Of a stretch of 64,000 bases of DNA, positions 24,979 to 34,721 are shown in pieces; within the stretch, counting starts at the first letter, position 1, and each line of letters begins with the position of its first letter. Under the pieces are notes generated by a model. The model did not search any database and was not told the origin of the DNA. It was given only the letters and a program-made list of their open reading frames with translations. The position numbers and the translations under genes were made by a program. The DNA comes from Streptomyces finlayi (lineage in GTDB: Bacteria > Actinomycetota > Actinomycetes > Streptomycetales > Streptomycetaceae): NCBI RefSeq assembly GCF_014216315.1, contig NZ_CP045702.1:124001-188000 (forward strand), in the 5' to 3' direction.

Positions 24979-25851
24979 GTGGCCGGGACGCAAGACACGG
25001 TCGCCGATGACGACGCACTGTACGTGCTGACCGCGGTGCTGTTGACGCCCGCGCAGTTCCCGAGCGTGCTCGGTGACGACTACGTGGCCGCGTGCGGTGC
25101 GCTGGCCCTCGAACCGTACGCCGAGGGGTACGGCCTCGTGCTGGGCCAGGACGGTGGCGGAGCCCGCTGGACCGTGGTCGTCGACGATGTCTCCCTGGTC
25201 GCGGTCGCCATCGCGTCCTGGGACTGCGGGATGGAGTACGACCTCTCGCCGGACGACCGCTCGGTGGTCTGCGCGCTGCCGGGCTGGCCGCTCGCGGTCG
25301 CGGTAGCCGCGCCGGGTGTACCCGCGCCGCACGACCCGCTGCCCGACCCGGGGGCCGAGGGCGAGGACCCGCTCCCGCTGGCACCGCCGGACACGGAGAC
25401 CTGGGGGCCCGCGCAGCGTCGCCTGGGGGCGGACGAGATCGCCGCGCAGTGGGCGGCGTGGCGCGAGCAGATCGACGACGAGACGGCCTTCGGGCGGCCG
25501 GTGGACCATGCCGGCGACGCCGCGCGGACGGGGGCTGCCGACGGGTCCGAGGAGACGGACGGCGACTCCACGCGGTCCGGCCGCCACCCTGGCCTGCGGA
25601 GGGTCCTGGAGGAGGCCCGCGCCTATGTCTGCGCTCCGCCCCCGCCCGGCCGCATACGGTCCGCGTTCGCTCCTGGCGGCGCCCGCACCCTGCGTGTCGA
25701 CGGTCCCGGCTGGTCGCTGGTCGCCAGGACCGACGACATCGCGTTCGCCCTGCTGGACGAGGAACCGGGTGAGGTGCTGCCCATCGGACGCGGGCCCGAA
25801 CTGCCCGGCCTGCTGGCGGCTCTGGACGCGATGGCCGTCCGGCCGGCCTGA
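24979..25851 (+). CDS. Hypothetical Streptomyces protein, 290 residues
   Basis: GTG 24979 is chosen because GAGGAGG lies 6 nt upstream; the longer frame before it is Arg/Pro-rich and unlikely. The N-terminal part (DALYVLTAVLLTPAQFPSVL, WTVVVDDVSLVAVAIASWDC) and C-terminal part (WSLVARTDDIAFALLDEEP, LPGLLAALDAMAV) flank an acidic, low-complexity middle. There is no membrane helix or catalytic motif. I do not recognise the family. The last codons belong to a short direct repeat. Confidence 0.72.
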   Translation: MAGTQDTVADDDALYVLTAVLLTPAQFPSVLGDDYVAACGALALEPYAEGYGLVLGQDGGGARWTVVVDDVSLVAVAIASWDCGMEYDLSPDDRSVVCALPGWPLAVAVAAPGVPAPHDPLPDPGAEGEDPLPLAPPDTETWGPAQRRLGADEIAAQWAAWREQIDDETAFGRPVDHAGDAARTGAADGSEETDGDSTRSGRHPGLRRVLEEARAYVCAPPPPGRIRSAFAPGGARTLRVDGPGWSLVARTDDIAFALLDEEPGEVLPIGRGPELPGLLAALDAMAVRPA

Positions 25852-25885
25852 GGACTCCGCACCCGATGGCCGTCCGGCCGGCCTG
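25830..25885 (+). repeat. 21-bp direct repeat, 35-bp period
   Basis: GATGGCCGTCCGGCCGGCCT(G) occurs at 25830-25850, covering the last sense codons of the preceding gene, and again at 25865-25885, 14 nt after the first copy. It is a local duplication. Confidence 0.8.
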
Positions 25886-25988
25886 TAGGCGCGGGCCGTG
25901 CGGAGCACCGCCGGCGGGCCGATGCGAGCGCGGTTCGGTGATGCTCCGGCGCCGCCCGCGCGCCGGGCGGCGCTGCGGCGGGAACCAT

Positions 25989-26048
25989 GGCCTCGCGCTC
26001 GGATCAGGGCGGACCGCCGCAGGCCCGTCCTGATCCGAACGAGAGGCC
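25989..26048. terminator. Bidirectional hairpin terminator
   Basis: GGCCTC (25989-25994) and TCGGATCAGG pair with CCTGATCCGA and GAGGCC (26043-26048), separated by small bulges and a C/G-rich loop. It lies between two convergent genes and can serve both. Confidence 0.7.
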
Positions 26049-26059
26049 GTGGCGGCGGG

Positions 26060-26242
26060 TCAGCGGCCGATCTGCTTGCGGCCGGCTCTGCGGAGTCTGC
26101 GCCGCTGGGACGGATCCAGCATCAGGTACCCCGCGACGGGCACCCCGATCAGCACGAGCAAGGCCCACCAGAATCCGATGAGCGGCCACAGGACGGCTGC
26201 CGCGACAACTCCGCCGAGGGCGATCTTTGTACCGTTGGACAT
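26060..26242 (-). CDS. Small two-helix membrane protein
   Basis: This 60-residue protein has hydrophobic segments IALGGVVAAAVLWPLI and WWALLVLIGVPVAGYLML, followed by a basic tail RRRLRRAGRKQIGR that should stay inside. GGAGG precedes ATG 26242. Such small membrane proteins are common in actinobacteria and have no assigned role. It lies about 100 nt downstream of the desaturase gene on the same strand and may share its transcript. Confidence 0.7.
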   Translation of the reverse strand: MSNGTKIALGGVVAAAVLWPLIGFWWALLVLIGVPVAGYLMLDPSQRRRLRRAGRKQIGR

Positions 26243-26338
26243 GGTCCCTGCCTCCTTCGCGGCCGAGCCGCTCCTGCTGTGAGAACGCTCGTGCTGTGAG
26301 AACGCTCGTGCGCGCCCATCGGTTCCACGGAAGCGCGC

Positions 26339-27427
26339 TTATCGCAGCGGTTCGCCGACCTCGTGCATGTGGCTCAGTGCCTGCCGGTAGGACTCGATGA
26401 GTCCGGTCTCCGCGTACGGCATGCCGATGGCCTCGCAGTGGGCCCTGACGAGCGGCTGGGCCAGACGCAGGTGGGGGCGGGGCATGCTCGGGAAGAGGTG
26501 GTGCTCTATCTGGTAGTTCAGTCCGCCCAGGAACCAGTCGTTCAGGGCCGAGCCCCGGACGTTGCGCGAGGTGAGGACCTGACGCTTGAGGTGGCCCCAG
26601 CGCTCGCCGTCCGGGTCGGGCATCTCCATGCCCTTGTGGTTCGGCGCGAACGCCATGCCCAGGTGGAGGCCGAACAGTGCGTGGTGCACGAGGGCGAAGA
26701 CGACGGCCTTGCCGAGCGACATGGTGGTCAGGAGCAGCGTCGCGTACAGAGCGAGGTGGCTGACCATCAGCGCACCGGAGACGAGACGCTCACGCACCGG
26801 CTGGCTGCGCAGGAACTGGAAGCCGGAGACCTTGAGGGCGATGCCTTCCAGTAGCAGCATCGGGAAGAAGAGCCGCGCCTGGTTACGTGTGAGCCAGCGC
26901 GCGAAACCTTCTCGCTGTGCCGCCTGCTTCTGCGTCCACACCAGTGCCCCGACCCCGACATCGGGGTCCTTGTCGATGTGGTTGGGGTTTGCGTGGTGAC
27001 GATTGTGCTTGTCGTTCCACCACGCCTCGTTCATTCCGAGGAGCAGGTTGGAGTGGACCAGCCCGATGTTCCGGCTCGTCCTGCGGTTGCCCGATATCTG
27101 GGAGTGGCCCGCGTCGTGCCCGACGAAGGCCATCCGGGCCCACACCAGGGCCAGCGGCAGAGCCAGGAGCAGGGACCACCAGGTGTTGCCGAGGAGCGCC
27201 AGGCCCGTGATCACGGCTCCGAGGGCGACGAGGTTGACGGCGATGCCCGCCGCGTACCAGCCGGTGCGACGTTCCAGGAGCCCCTGGCCCTTGACGGCAC
27301 GCAGGAGGGGCGCGAAATCGCTCCCCGTGGTTCCGGAAGCGGTGGAGCCGCCGAGACTCTCGGAGTCGCCGGTCACCTCCGATCCGTCGCGAGTGTGTTC
27401 AGCAACGGTGGCTACCGCCTGGGGCAT
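26339..27427 (-). CDS. Membrane fatty acid desaturase
   Basis: This 362-residue protein carries all three His boxes of the acyl-lipid/CoA desaturase family: HDAGH near residue 110, HNRHH near 143, and QIEHH near 309. Hydrophobic helices before and between them hold the di-iron centre at the membrane face. Relatives introduce double bonds in long-chain acyl lipids, which matters for membrane fluidity. The N-terminal 40 residues are Ser/Thr-rich and lack a signal peptide. It is divergent from the SNF2 gene. Confidence 0.9.
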   Translation of the reverse strand: MPQAVATVAEHTRDGSEVTGDSESLGGSTASGTTGSDFAPLLRAVKGQGLLERRTGWYAAGIAVNLVALGAVITGLALLGNTWWSLLLALPLALVWARMAFVGHDAGHSQISGNRRTSRNIGLVHSNLLLGMNEAWWNDKHNRHHANPNHIDKDPDVGVGALVWTQKQAAQREGFARWLTRNQARLFFPMLLLEGIALKVSGFQFLRSQPVRERLVSGALMVSHLALYATLLLTTMSLGKAVVFALVHHALFGLHLGMAFAPNHKGMEMPDPDGERWGHLKRQVLTSRNVRGSALNDWFLGGLNYQIEHHLFPSMPRPHLRLAQPLVRAHCEAIGMPYAETGLIESYRQALSHMHEVGEPLR

Positions 27428-27685
27428 GACGTCTCCGGTCTCTGGGCATCTGCGCTGACCTCATGAAACGTACGGATGGGAGCCCGCGGCAGCCATGACG
27501 CCACCACCCGGCTTTTCGGGGGGGCAGGCCCCCGGTACCGATGGTGGCGCAAGCTGCACCACGAGTCCCTGAAGGCAGAAACGAGTGACCTGGATCACAG
27601 CATATTTCTCCCGGAAGGAGCGTTGGGTGGAGTACCCTCGGCGACCCCGGCCCCACTAGTCAAATTTGAGGAATCTGACATCGCT

Positions 27686-30598
27686 GTGCACAGGCTTCCT
27701 GCGGCAACGCTTTCCGAGATCTCTGAACTGTCCCGCTGCTCCGCAGTCTTCCTTCCCGCAGATCCGGCCCGTACCGGCCTGATCGCGTTCTGGAACCCGG
27801 ACGGTAGCACCCCTCCCCGGACCCCCGGGATTCCGCGGGAAGTGACCGTCGTCGGGGCGGACGCACAACCGTACGTGGTACCGGCCGTACTCCTGTCCGT
27901 ACGGGAGGCCCTGCCGGTACTCACGCGGGCGCGGGCGAGCGCGCACGCCTCCCCCGCTGCCGCCTTCTGGGGTGCCGCGGGTCTGCTCGCCCTGCAACTG
28001 AGCGCACGTGGCCTCCTCCTGCCGGGGCTGAGCCCCGCCGATCACGATGCCTGGCGGGCCGGCCCGTTGACGGCGGACGACTTCGACGGGATTCGGACCC
28101 TCGCGGCAGCCATGCCGCCGACGGCACACGCGGTGCCGGTCGATGAGGCGGCCGAGACCGTGCTGCTACCCGAGCCGGAATCACTTCTGCGAGCCTTCCT
28201 CGACGCTGTGGCCGACTCCCTTCCGCGTACTCCGGCCGCCGTGATCGCCACGGGAAGTTTTGCCTTCGCCTCTGAGGAACCACAGAAATGTGCTGATCAA
28301 CGTAGATGGACCGCCGATGTGGCGGCCGGCCACGACGCGGGCGTACGACTCTCCCTACGTATCGAGGTCTCAGGGATCAACGAGTCCGCAGAGGGCACAA
28401 GCGGAATGACGGGTAAGGCGACCGCCCGGCCTTCGTTCCGGGCCGTTCTGCAGATCCACAGCGTCAGCGATCCCACGCTCGTCGCGGACGCGGCCGACGT
28501 CTGGGCGGGCACCGCTCCGACCGCCGCGGCCTTCGGCCCGCGGGCCCGGATGGACGCCCTGCTCGCCCTGCGCCGCGCCGCGCGCGCCTGGGCGCCCCTG
28601 ACACCTCTGCTGTCGGCCGCGGTTCCGAACGCCCTCGAGCCGGCGGACGAGGAGATCTCCGAACTGCTGGGACCCGCCGCCCGGGCACTCGCGGCGACCG
28701 GCGTCCAGGTCCACTGGCCCAAGGAGCTGGCCCGCAAACTCACCGCGCGCGCGGTGATCGGTGGCGTCGGCCCGCACGAGGGCGACGACGGCGAGGACGG
28801 CTCCAAAGGGCCCACGCGCACGGAGTCGGACGCCCCGTCCTTCCTCTCCGTCGACGCGCTCCTCGCTTTCAACTGGCGGTTCGCGCTCGGCGACCAGAAG
28901 CTCACCCGGGAAGAGCTCGACCTCCTCGCGGAAGCCGGCAGGCCGGTGGTCCGTCTCCGCGACCAGTGGGTGCTCATCGACCCGGAGGAGGCCAGGCGCG
29001 CCCGCGAGACGCAGGACCGCAAGGTCACTCCCATCGACGCACTCGGCGCCGCGCTGACCGGCTCCACCGAGGTGGACGGGCGCCGCGTCGAGGTGGCGGC
29101 GACGGGCTGGCTCCAGCAACTGCGGGACCGGCTGGCCGATCCGGAGTCGGGCGGGAACCAGACCATCGGGCAGCCGGGCGCCCTCACCGCGACCTTGCGC
29201 GACTACCAGCTGCGCGGACTGAACTGGCTGAACACCATGACGTCCCTGGGCCTCGGCGGCTGTCTGGCCGACGACATGGGGCTGGGCAAGACGATCACAC
29301 TGATCGCCCTGCATCTGCACCGTCAGAGCGTCGATTCCGCCGCCGGCCCGACGCTGGTCGTGTGCCCGACGTCCCTGATGGGCAACTGGCAGCGGGAGAT
29401 CGAGAAGTTCGCACCCGGTACGCCCGTACGACGCTTCCACGGCGCGTCACGCTCCCTGGAAGGGCTGGCCGACGGCGAGTTCGTCCTCACCACGTACGGC
29501 ACGATGCGTCTCGACGCGCCACGCCTCGCGCAGGCCGAGTGGGGCATGGTCGTCGCTGACGAGGCCCAGCACGTCAAGAACCCCTACTCGGCGACCGCCA
29601 GACAGTTGCGGACCATCGGGGCGCGGGCCCGCGTCGCGCTCACCGGCACCCCGGTGGAGAACAACCTCTCGGAGCTCTGGGCGATCCTCGACTGGACGAC
29701 GCCCGGCCTGCTCGGCCGGCTGGGCGCCTTCCGTACGCGGTACGCGAGCGCCGTCGAGGGCGGCAACGACCCCGGGGCGGCCGAGCGGCTCGCCACTCTG
29801 GTGCGCCCCTTCCTGCTGCGGCGCCGCAAGTCGGACCCGGGCATCGCCCCGGAACTGCCGCCCAAGACCGAGACGGACCGCGCGGTGTCACTCACCGCCG
29901 AACAGGCCGGTCTGTACGAGGCGGTGGTACGGGAGACCATGGCCGAGATCTCCGGAGCCGACGGCTTCGCGCGCCGGGGGCTCGTCATGAAGCTGCTCAC
30001 GGCACTCAAGCAGATCTGCAACCACCCCGCGCAGTACCTCAAGGAGGAGCGGCCGCGGATCGCGGACCGGTCGGGGAAGGTCGAACTGCTCGACGAACTC
30101 CTCGACACGATCCTGGCGGAGGACGCGAGCGTGCTGGTGTTCACCCAGTACGTGCAGATGGCCCGACTGCTGGAGCAGCACCTCGCGGTGCGCGGCGTCC
30201 GTACCCAGTTCCTGCACGGCGGCACGCCGGTCGCCGAGCGCGAGGCCATGGTCAACCGGTTCCAGGCGGGCGAGTCACCGGTCTTCCTGCTGTCGCTGAA
30301 GGCGGCCGGGACGGGACTGAACCTGACCCGGGCGGGCCATGTGGTGCACTTCGACCGCTGGTGGAATCCGGCCGTCGAGGCCCAGGCCACGGACCGCGCG
30401 TACCGGATCGGTCAGACCCAGCCGGTGCAGGTGCACCGGCTGATCGCCGAGGGGACCATCGAGGACCGGATCGCCGAGATGCTGGCCCGCAAACAGGGTC
30501 TCGCGGACTCGGTGCTCGGTGCCGGCGAGACGGCACTCACCGAACTGACCGATGCGGAACTGGCCGATCTGGTGGAACTGCGAGGGAGCGCCCGATGA
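27686..30598 (+). CDS. SWI2/SNF2-family DNA helicase/translocase
   Basis: An N-terminal non-catalytic region of about 480 residues precedes the motor. Motor motifs in order: LADDMGLGKT (Walker A, around residue 530), VVADEAQHVKN (DEAQ box, around 620), RVALTGTPVENN (motif III), then helicase-C VLVFTQYVQM, SLKAAGTGLNL and ATDRAYRIGQTQPV. The enzyme probably moves along duplex DNA to remodel bound proteins or assist repair. The start is uncertain: ATG 27476 extends the frame by 70 atypical residues, and GTG 27686 is used because conserved-looking sequence begins there. Its stop overlaps the next start (ATGA). Confidence 0.88.
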   Translation: MHRLPAATLSEISELSRCSAVFLPADPARTGLIAFWNPDGSTPPRTPGIPREVTVVGADAQPYVVPAVLLSVREALPVLTRARASAHASPAAAFWGAAGLLALQLSARGLLLPGLSPADHDAWRAGPLTADDFDGIRTLAAAMPPTAHAVPVDEAAETVLLPEPESLLRAFLDAVADSLPRTPAAVIATGSFAFASEEPQKCADQRRWTADVAAGHDAGVRLSLRIEVSGINESAEGTSGMTGKATARPSFRAVLQIHSVSDPTLVADAADVWAGTAPTAAAFGPRARMDALLALRRAARAWAPLTPLLSAAVPNALEPADEEISELLGPAARALAATGVQVHWPKELARKLTARAVIGGVGPHEGDDGEDGSKGPTRTESDAPSFLSVDALLAFNWRFALGDQKLTREELDLLAEAGRPVVRLRDQWVLIDPEEARRARETQDRKVTPIDALGAALTGSTEVDGRRVEVAATGWLQQLRDRLADPESGGNQTIGQPGALTATLRDYQLRGLNWLNTMTSLGLGGCLADDMGLGKTITLIALHLHRQSVDSAAGPTLVVCPTSLMGNWQREIEKFAPGTPVRRFHGASRSLEGLADGEFVLTTYGTMRLDAPRLAQAEWGMVVADEAQHVKNPYSATARQLRTIGARARVALTGTPVENNLSELWAILDWTTPGLLGRLGAFRTRYASAVEGGNDPGAAERLATLVRPFLLRRRKSDPGIAPELPPKTETDRAVSLTAEQAGLYEAVVRETMAEISGADGFARRGLVMKLLTALKQICNHPAQYLKEERPRIADRSGKVELLDELLDTILAEDASVLVFTQYVQMARLLEQHLAVRGVRTQFLHGGTPVAEREAMVNRFQAGESPVFLLSLKAAGTGLNLTRAGHVVHFDRWWNPAVEAQATDRAYRIGQTQPVQVHRLIAEGTIEDRIAEMLARKQGLADSVLGAGETALTELTDAELADLVELRGSAR

Positions 30599-31926
30599 AC
30601 GACCGATACGAGACGGACGACGCGTACGAGGATCAGGGCAGCCCTGCCGCACGGGAACCCGAGCGCACCTTCGCCGCCCTGCCGCCGGCCATCGGCCGCG
30701 GTTTCGCGACGTCCTGGTGGGGCCAGGCATGGCTGAAGGCGCTGGAGGACACCGCACTCGACGGTGAGCAGCTCAAGACAGGACGCCGGCTGGCCCGCGA
30801 GGGCAGGGTCGGTGCGGTCTCGGCGCGGCCCGGCCGGATCACCGCGGTCGTCCAGGACCGGGACTCGACGGCGTACCGCAGTGATGTGCTGCTCCAGCAG
30901 CTGAGCGACGAGAAGTGGGACCGCTTCCTGGACATGGCCGTCGACCGGGCGGGGCACATCGCCGCTCTCCTCGACCGGGAGATGCCGCCTCATCTGGTGG
31001 AGGACGCGGCGGCCGCCGGGGTGGACCTGCTGCCGGAGATCGGGGACCTGGAGCCGGAGTGCACGTGCGAGGCCTGGGACCACTGCCCGCACACGGGGGC
31101 GCTCTGCTACCAGGTGGCGCGGCTGCTGGACCAGGACCCGTTCGTCCTGTTCCTGATACGTGGCCGCGACGAGCGGCGGCTGCTCGACGAGCTCCAGGCC
31201 CGCAGCACGGCCCGGGCCGTGCGAGGAGCGCCCGCGTCGCCGTCACCGGCTGCACAGGAAGGACCCGGGGCGGGGGTCGGGGCGCTGGAGGCGTTCGCGG
31301 CGAGGGACATCCTTCCTCCGCTGCCCGCCACGCCCGCGCTGCCTTGCGAACCGGGGCAGGCGCCAACGCTGGACACGGAGGCCGGCCCCGCGCCGGGCAT
31401 CGACCCGGCGGCGCTGGAGCTCCTGGTGGCGGACACCGCCGTACGGGCTTACCGCATGCTCACGGAGGCGTTGACCCCGGGCCACGAACTCCAGCCGCTC
31501 CAAGGTGAGTTGACGGTGTATCAGGATGCGGTGCGACTGGCGGCCGACGCCCTGCCTCAACCGCGGATCGCGGCCCGTATCGCCGAGGGGGCAGGGCGGC
31601 AGCGTGCCGACCTCGACGCGGCGGTGCGCGCCTGGCAGTACGGCGGGCCCGCGGCGCTGACCGTCCTCGACGAGGAGTGGGAACCGGACCCGGAGTCCCT
31701 GGCACGGGCCCGCACGCAGCTCGCCGAGGCATGGGAGGAGGGCGAGCGGCCGCGGCTGAGGGCCGGGCGCAGCCGTTGGACGGTGGCGGGTGCCGACATC
31801 CAGCTCCGGTACGGGCCGGACGGCCGCTGGTGGCCGTACCGCAAGGAACGGGGGCGCTGGATGCCCGTGGGGCCGGCGGACAACGACCCTGCGGGTGCGC
31901 TGGCGGGTGCCCTGCCGGAGGCGTAG
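30595..31926 (+). CDS. SWIM zinc-finger protein, partner of the SNF2 helicase
   Basis: This 443-residue protein has a SWIM motif at about 155-175: ECTCEAWDHCPHTGALCYQ (C-x-C-x-n-C-x-H). It starts with a conserved AIGRGFATSWWGQAWLKALED segment. ATG 30595 overlaps the SNF2 stop (ATGA), implying translational coupling. SNF2-SWIM pairs of this kind are widespread in actinobacteria. The finger is thought to bind DNA or protein, giving the motor a target. The middle is Pro/Ala-rich, and the C-terminus (VAGADIQLRYGPDGRWWPYRK) is folded. Confidence 0.88.
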   Translation: MNDRYETDDAYEDQGSPAAREPERTFAALPPAIGRGFATSWWGQAWLKALEDTALDGEQLKTGRRLAREGRVGAVSARPGRITAVVQDRDSTAYRSDVLLQQLSDEKWDRFLDMAVDRAGHIAALLDREMPPHLVEDAAAAGVDLLPEIGDLEPECTCEAWDHCPHTGALCYQVARLLDQDPFVLFLIRGRDERRLLDELQARSTARAVRGAPASPSPAAQEGPGAGVGALEAFAARDILPPLPATPALPCEPGQAPTLDTEAGPAPGIDPAALELLVADTAVRAYRMLTEALTPGHELQPLQGELTVYQDAVRLAADALPQPRIAARIAEGAGRQRADLDAAVRAWQYGGPAALTVLDEEWEPDPESLARARTQLAEAWEEGERPRLRAGRSRWTVAGADIQLRYGPDGRWWPYRKERGRWMPVGPADNDPAGALAGALPEA

Positions 31927-32007
31927 GCCGTTCGGCGCGCCTGTGTTCCGGCCCGGTGCGGGCCGTCCGCCATCGGGCCGGAGCACGTCCGCGAGCGGGT
32001 GCCGGCC

Positions 32008-32838
32008 CTACGGAGCGACCGGCAGTTGACGCTTGTGCTCGGTGAGGCGGTAGCGGCCCACGATCGTTTCGACGACCCGCTCGTCCACCGGCTTTCCTTC
32101 CAGGAAGTCGTCGATGTCGTCGTAGGTGAGCCCGAGGGCCTCCTCGTCGGTCTTGCCCGGAGCGAGGCTCTCCAGGTCGGCCGTCGGAGCCTTCCAGACC
32201 AGCTCGGCGGGGGCACCCAGCACGTCCGCGACGGCACGCACCCGGCGCTTGGTCAGGCCGGTCAGCGGGACCAGGTCCGCTGCGCCGTCACCGAACTTGG
32301 TGAAGAAGCCTGACACCGCTTCGGCCGCGTGGTCGGTGCCGACGACCAGTCCGCCGTGCGCGCCCGCCACCACGTACTGCGCGATCATGCGCTGCCGTGC
32401 CTTGATGTTGCCGTGCACGAAGTCCTGGTGGTGGGCGTCGCGGAAGCTCACACCGGCGGCCAGTGCGGCCTCGAGCGCGGCGTCGCTCGCGGGCTTGATG
32501 TCCACGGTCAGCACGTCGTCGGCACGGATGAAGGAGAGCGCGAGCTGGGCGTCGTGCTCGTCGGCCTGGACTCCGTAGGGCAGCCGCATCGCGTAGAAGC
32601 GCGCTTCGTGGCCGGCGGCCCTGGCCCGCTCGACGGCGAGCTGGCACAGCCGGCCGGCGGTGGTGGAGTCGACGCCACCACTGATGCCGAGCACCAGGGA
32701 GCGCAGACCGGTGGAGGTCAGCCGCTCGGTCAGGAAGGCCACCCGGCGCTCGATCTCCCGCTCGGCCTCGAAGGTCTCGGCGACCTGGAGTTCCCGGGAG
32801 ATCTCCTGCTGGAGGGCGATGGACGCCGGCTCGCTCAC
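32008..32838 (-). CDS. nadE: Ammonia-dependent NAD+ synthetase
   Basis: This 276-residue protein is the typical size for stand-alone NadE. Hallmarks are the PP-loop LVLGISGGVDSTTAGRL around residues 45-61, NIKARQRMIAQY, VVGTDHAAEAVSGFFTKFGDGAADL, and KAPTADLESLAPGKTDEEALG. It makes NAD+ from deamido-NAD, ATP and ammonia in the cytosol. There is no glutaminase domain. The GTG start 32838 follows AAGGAG at 6 nt. It is a single gene about 18 kb away from the deleted pncB homologue. Confidence 0.95.
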   Translation of the reverse strand: MSEPASIALQQEISRELQVAETFEAEREIERRVAFLTERLTSTGLRSLVLGISGGVDSTTAGRLCQLAVERARAAGHEARFYAMRLPYGVQADEHDAQLALSFIRADDVLTVDIKPASDAALEAALAAGVSFRDAHHQDFVHGNIKARQRMIAQYVVAGAHGGLVVGTDHAAEAVSGFFTKFGDGAADLVPLTGLTKRRVRAVADVLGAPAELVWKAPTADLESLAPGKTDEEALGLTYDDIDDFLEGKPVDERVVETIVGRYRLTEHKRQLPVAP

Positions 32839-33132
32839 GTCTGCTCCTTGTTCCGTTTCATGGAGTGCTGTCTCAGCCAGCCTATCCAGGAGGTGGCCGC
32901 CTGGCCGGGGCGGTCCGTACCGGCGGGCGGGTGGGCGGGTGAAGCGGATGACCGGTCCGGTCCGCGGCCGGTGAAGCGGATCGCGCAGCGGCGGTGCGAG
33001 GTACCACCGCGGCACGACGCGGGGCGCACGCGTTCGTCACGTGCTGTCCTCACGTTCAGCTCGATGCCACCGCGCGTTGAGGCGAGGGGCAGAGCCTGAC
33101 CTCGTCCGAGCGTTTGTGCACCAGGAGGCCCC

Positions 33133-34488
33133 ATGTCCGCCCGAATCACCCGTCGCTCTCTCGCTGCGGGGCTGCCGCTCGCTCTGCTGTCGACGTTGTG
33201 CGTGGCCGCGACGGCCGGCGCGCAGGAGGGTCGCGGGCACCACGGCGGCTCCGGGACCACCGCCCGGATCACCGCCGGCGCCGTGCTCGGCGACGTGCCG
33301 CTCGCGGGGTTCAGCAACAGCCTTCTGCCCGGCTCGGTCTCCGACGACCGTGGCGTGAAGCTCGGCGGTATCGGCAGCGACATCTACCCGGCGGGCCGCA
33401 AGGGCGAGTTCTGGACGGTGACGGACCGGGGCCCCAACGGTCAGATCAAGATCGACGGCAAGAAGCGGCGTACGTTCCCCGTGCCCGGCTTCGACCCCGC
33501 GATCGTGAAGATCCGGGTCACCGGGAAGCGGATCGAGGTACTCCAGGCCCTGCCTCTGACGACGGCGTCGGGCGCACCGGTCACCGGCCTGCCGAACCAG
33601 CCCAGCCGTGACGAGGCACCGTACGGACACGACGCCCGTACCCCTCTCGCGTACAACCCGAACGGCCTCGACACCGAGGGCATCGTCCGTGCGGCAGATG
33701 GTTCCTTCTGGCTGGTCGACGAGTACGGCCCCTCGCTGGTCCACGTCTCCGCGCGCGGCCGGGTGCTGGCCCGGTACGTCCCGGAAGGGCTCGGGCTCGA
33801 GGGTGCCGGTTACCCGGTGATCAAGGCCCTGCCGGGCATCCTGCTGAACCGCAGGATCAACCGCGGGTTCGAGGGCCTCGCCCTGCTGCCGGACGGTGAT
33901 CTGGTCCTGGCCGTGCAGAGCCCGCTCTCGCTCCCCGACGAGGACGCGGGTGAGAGCTCGCGCAATGTCCGGCTGCTGCGCTTCGCCACGAAGAAGCAGG
34001 CGGTCACCGCCGAGTACGCCTACCGGTTCGACCCGGTCGGTGTCGTCGATCCCGGTGAGGACGACCCTTCCGAGCTGAAGATCTCCTCGGTCGTCGCGCT
34101 CGGCCCTCACACGCTGCTGGTGGAGGAACGCACCGACAGGGCTGCGCGCCTGCACCGGGTGACGCTCCCCCACGGCTCCGGAATCCTCGGTTCGGCCTGG
34201 GACGACCCGGCGGCCTCACCTTCGTACGAGGAGCTCACCGACCCCTCGGCAGCGGGTGTTCCGGTTCTGCGCAAGAGTCTCGTCGTCGACCTGGGGAAGG
34301 TGGCGGGCCTCCCCGGCAAGATCGAGGGCGTGGCGGTCACGGGCCGTGACACCCTCGCGGTGATCAATGACAACGACTTCGGGATGACGGACGGCGCGGA
34401 CGCTTTCGACGCGAACGGCCGACTGGTCGACAGCGGCATCGAGACCTCAGTGACGCTCCTGAAGCTGCCCCGCCCGCTCCGCGGCTGA
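33133..34488 (+). CDS. Secreted esterase-like/phytase-like beta-propeller
   Basis: In this 451-residue protein residues 1-30 form a signal peptide (SARITRRSLAAGLPLALLST, with RR and an AxA site). The mature domain matches the esterase-like activity of phytase family: GGIGSDIYPAGRKGEFWTVTD, GLDTEGIVRAADGSFWLVDEYGP, RGFEGLALLPDGDLVLAVQSP and KIEGVAVTGRDTLAVINDNDFG. These propellers probably hydrolyse phosphate or other esters outside the cell. GGAGG precedes ATG 33133. It is followed after 233 nt by a secreted amidase gene. Confidence 0.85.
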   Translation: MSARITRRSLAAGLPLALLSTLCVAATAGAQEGRGHHGGSGTTARITAGAVLGDVPLAGFSNSLLPGSVSDDRGVKLGGIGSDIYPAGRKGEFWTVTDRGPNGQIKIDGKKRRTFPVPGFDPAIVKIRVTGKRIEVLQALPLTTASGAPVTGLPNQPSRDEAPYGHDARTPLAYNPNGLDTEGIVRAADGSFWLVDEYGPSLVHVSARGRVLARYVPEGLGLEGAGYPVIKALPGILLNRRINRGFEGLALLPDGDLVLAVQSPLSLPDEDAGESSRNVRLLRFATKKQAVTAEYAYRFDPVGVVDPGEDDPSELKISSVVALGPHTLLVEERTDRAARLHRVTLPHGSGILGSAWDDPAASPSYEELTDPSAAGVPVLRKSLVVDLGKVAGLPGKIEGVAVTGRDTLAVINDNDFGMTDGADAFDANGRLVDSGIETSVTLLKLPRPLRG

Positions 34489-34496
34489 CGGCTGCT

Positions 34497-34521
34497 GGTC
34501 CGGTCCGGTCCGGTCCGGTCC
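34497..34521 (+). repeat. GGTCC microsatellite, five units
   Basis: Five perfect tandem GGTCC units lie just after the stop of the esterase-like gene, in an otherwise featureless 233-nt gap. Copy number may vary between strains. Confidence 0.85.
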
Positions 34522-34721
34522 GGCAAGAGCACCCGGGCAGTCGCTCCTCCGGCGACGGTGCCACGCCGGCCTGTTCGGCCGGGGACTCCTGTGTGCCGAC
34601 GGGGTCTCCGGCCGAAGGGAGTGGCCGCCGCCGGGAACCGAACCACGGGGCTTCTCGTCATCAGCGGGAGACGGCCGCGCTCTGCCCGCCCGGCTGACCT
34701 CTGCCCCAATGGAGTACGCCG

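Noticed and set aside
22288..25885. Short direct repeats as a CRISPR array
   Set aside because: There are only two copies per repeat, no regular spacers and no cas genes.
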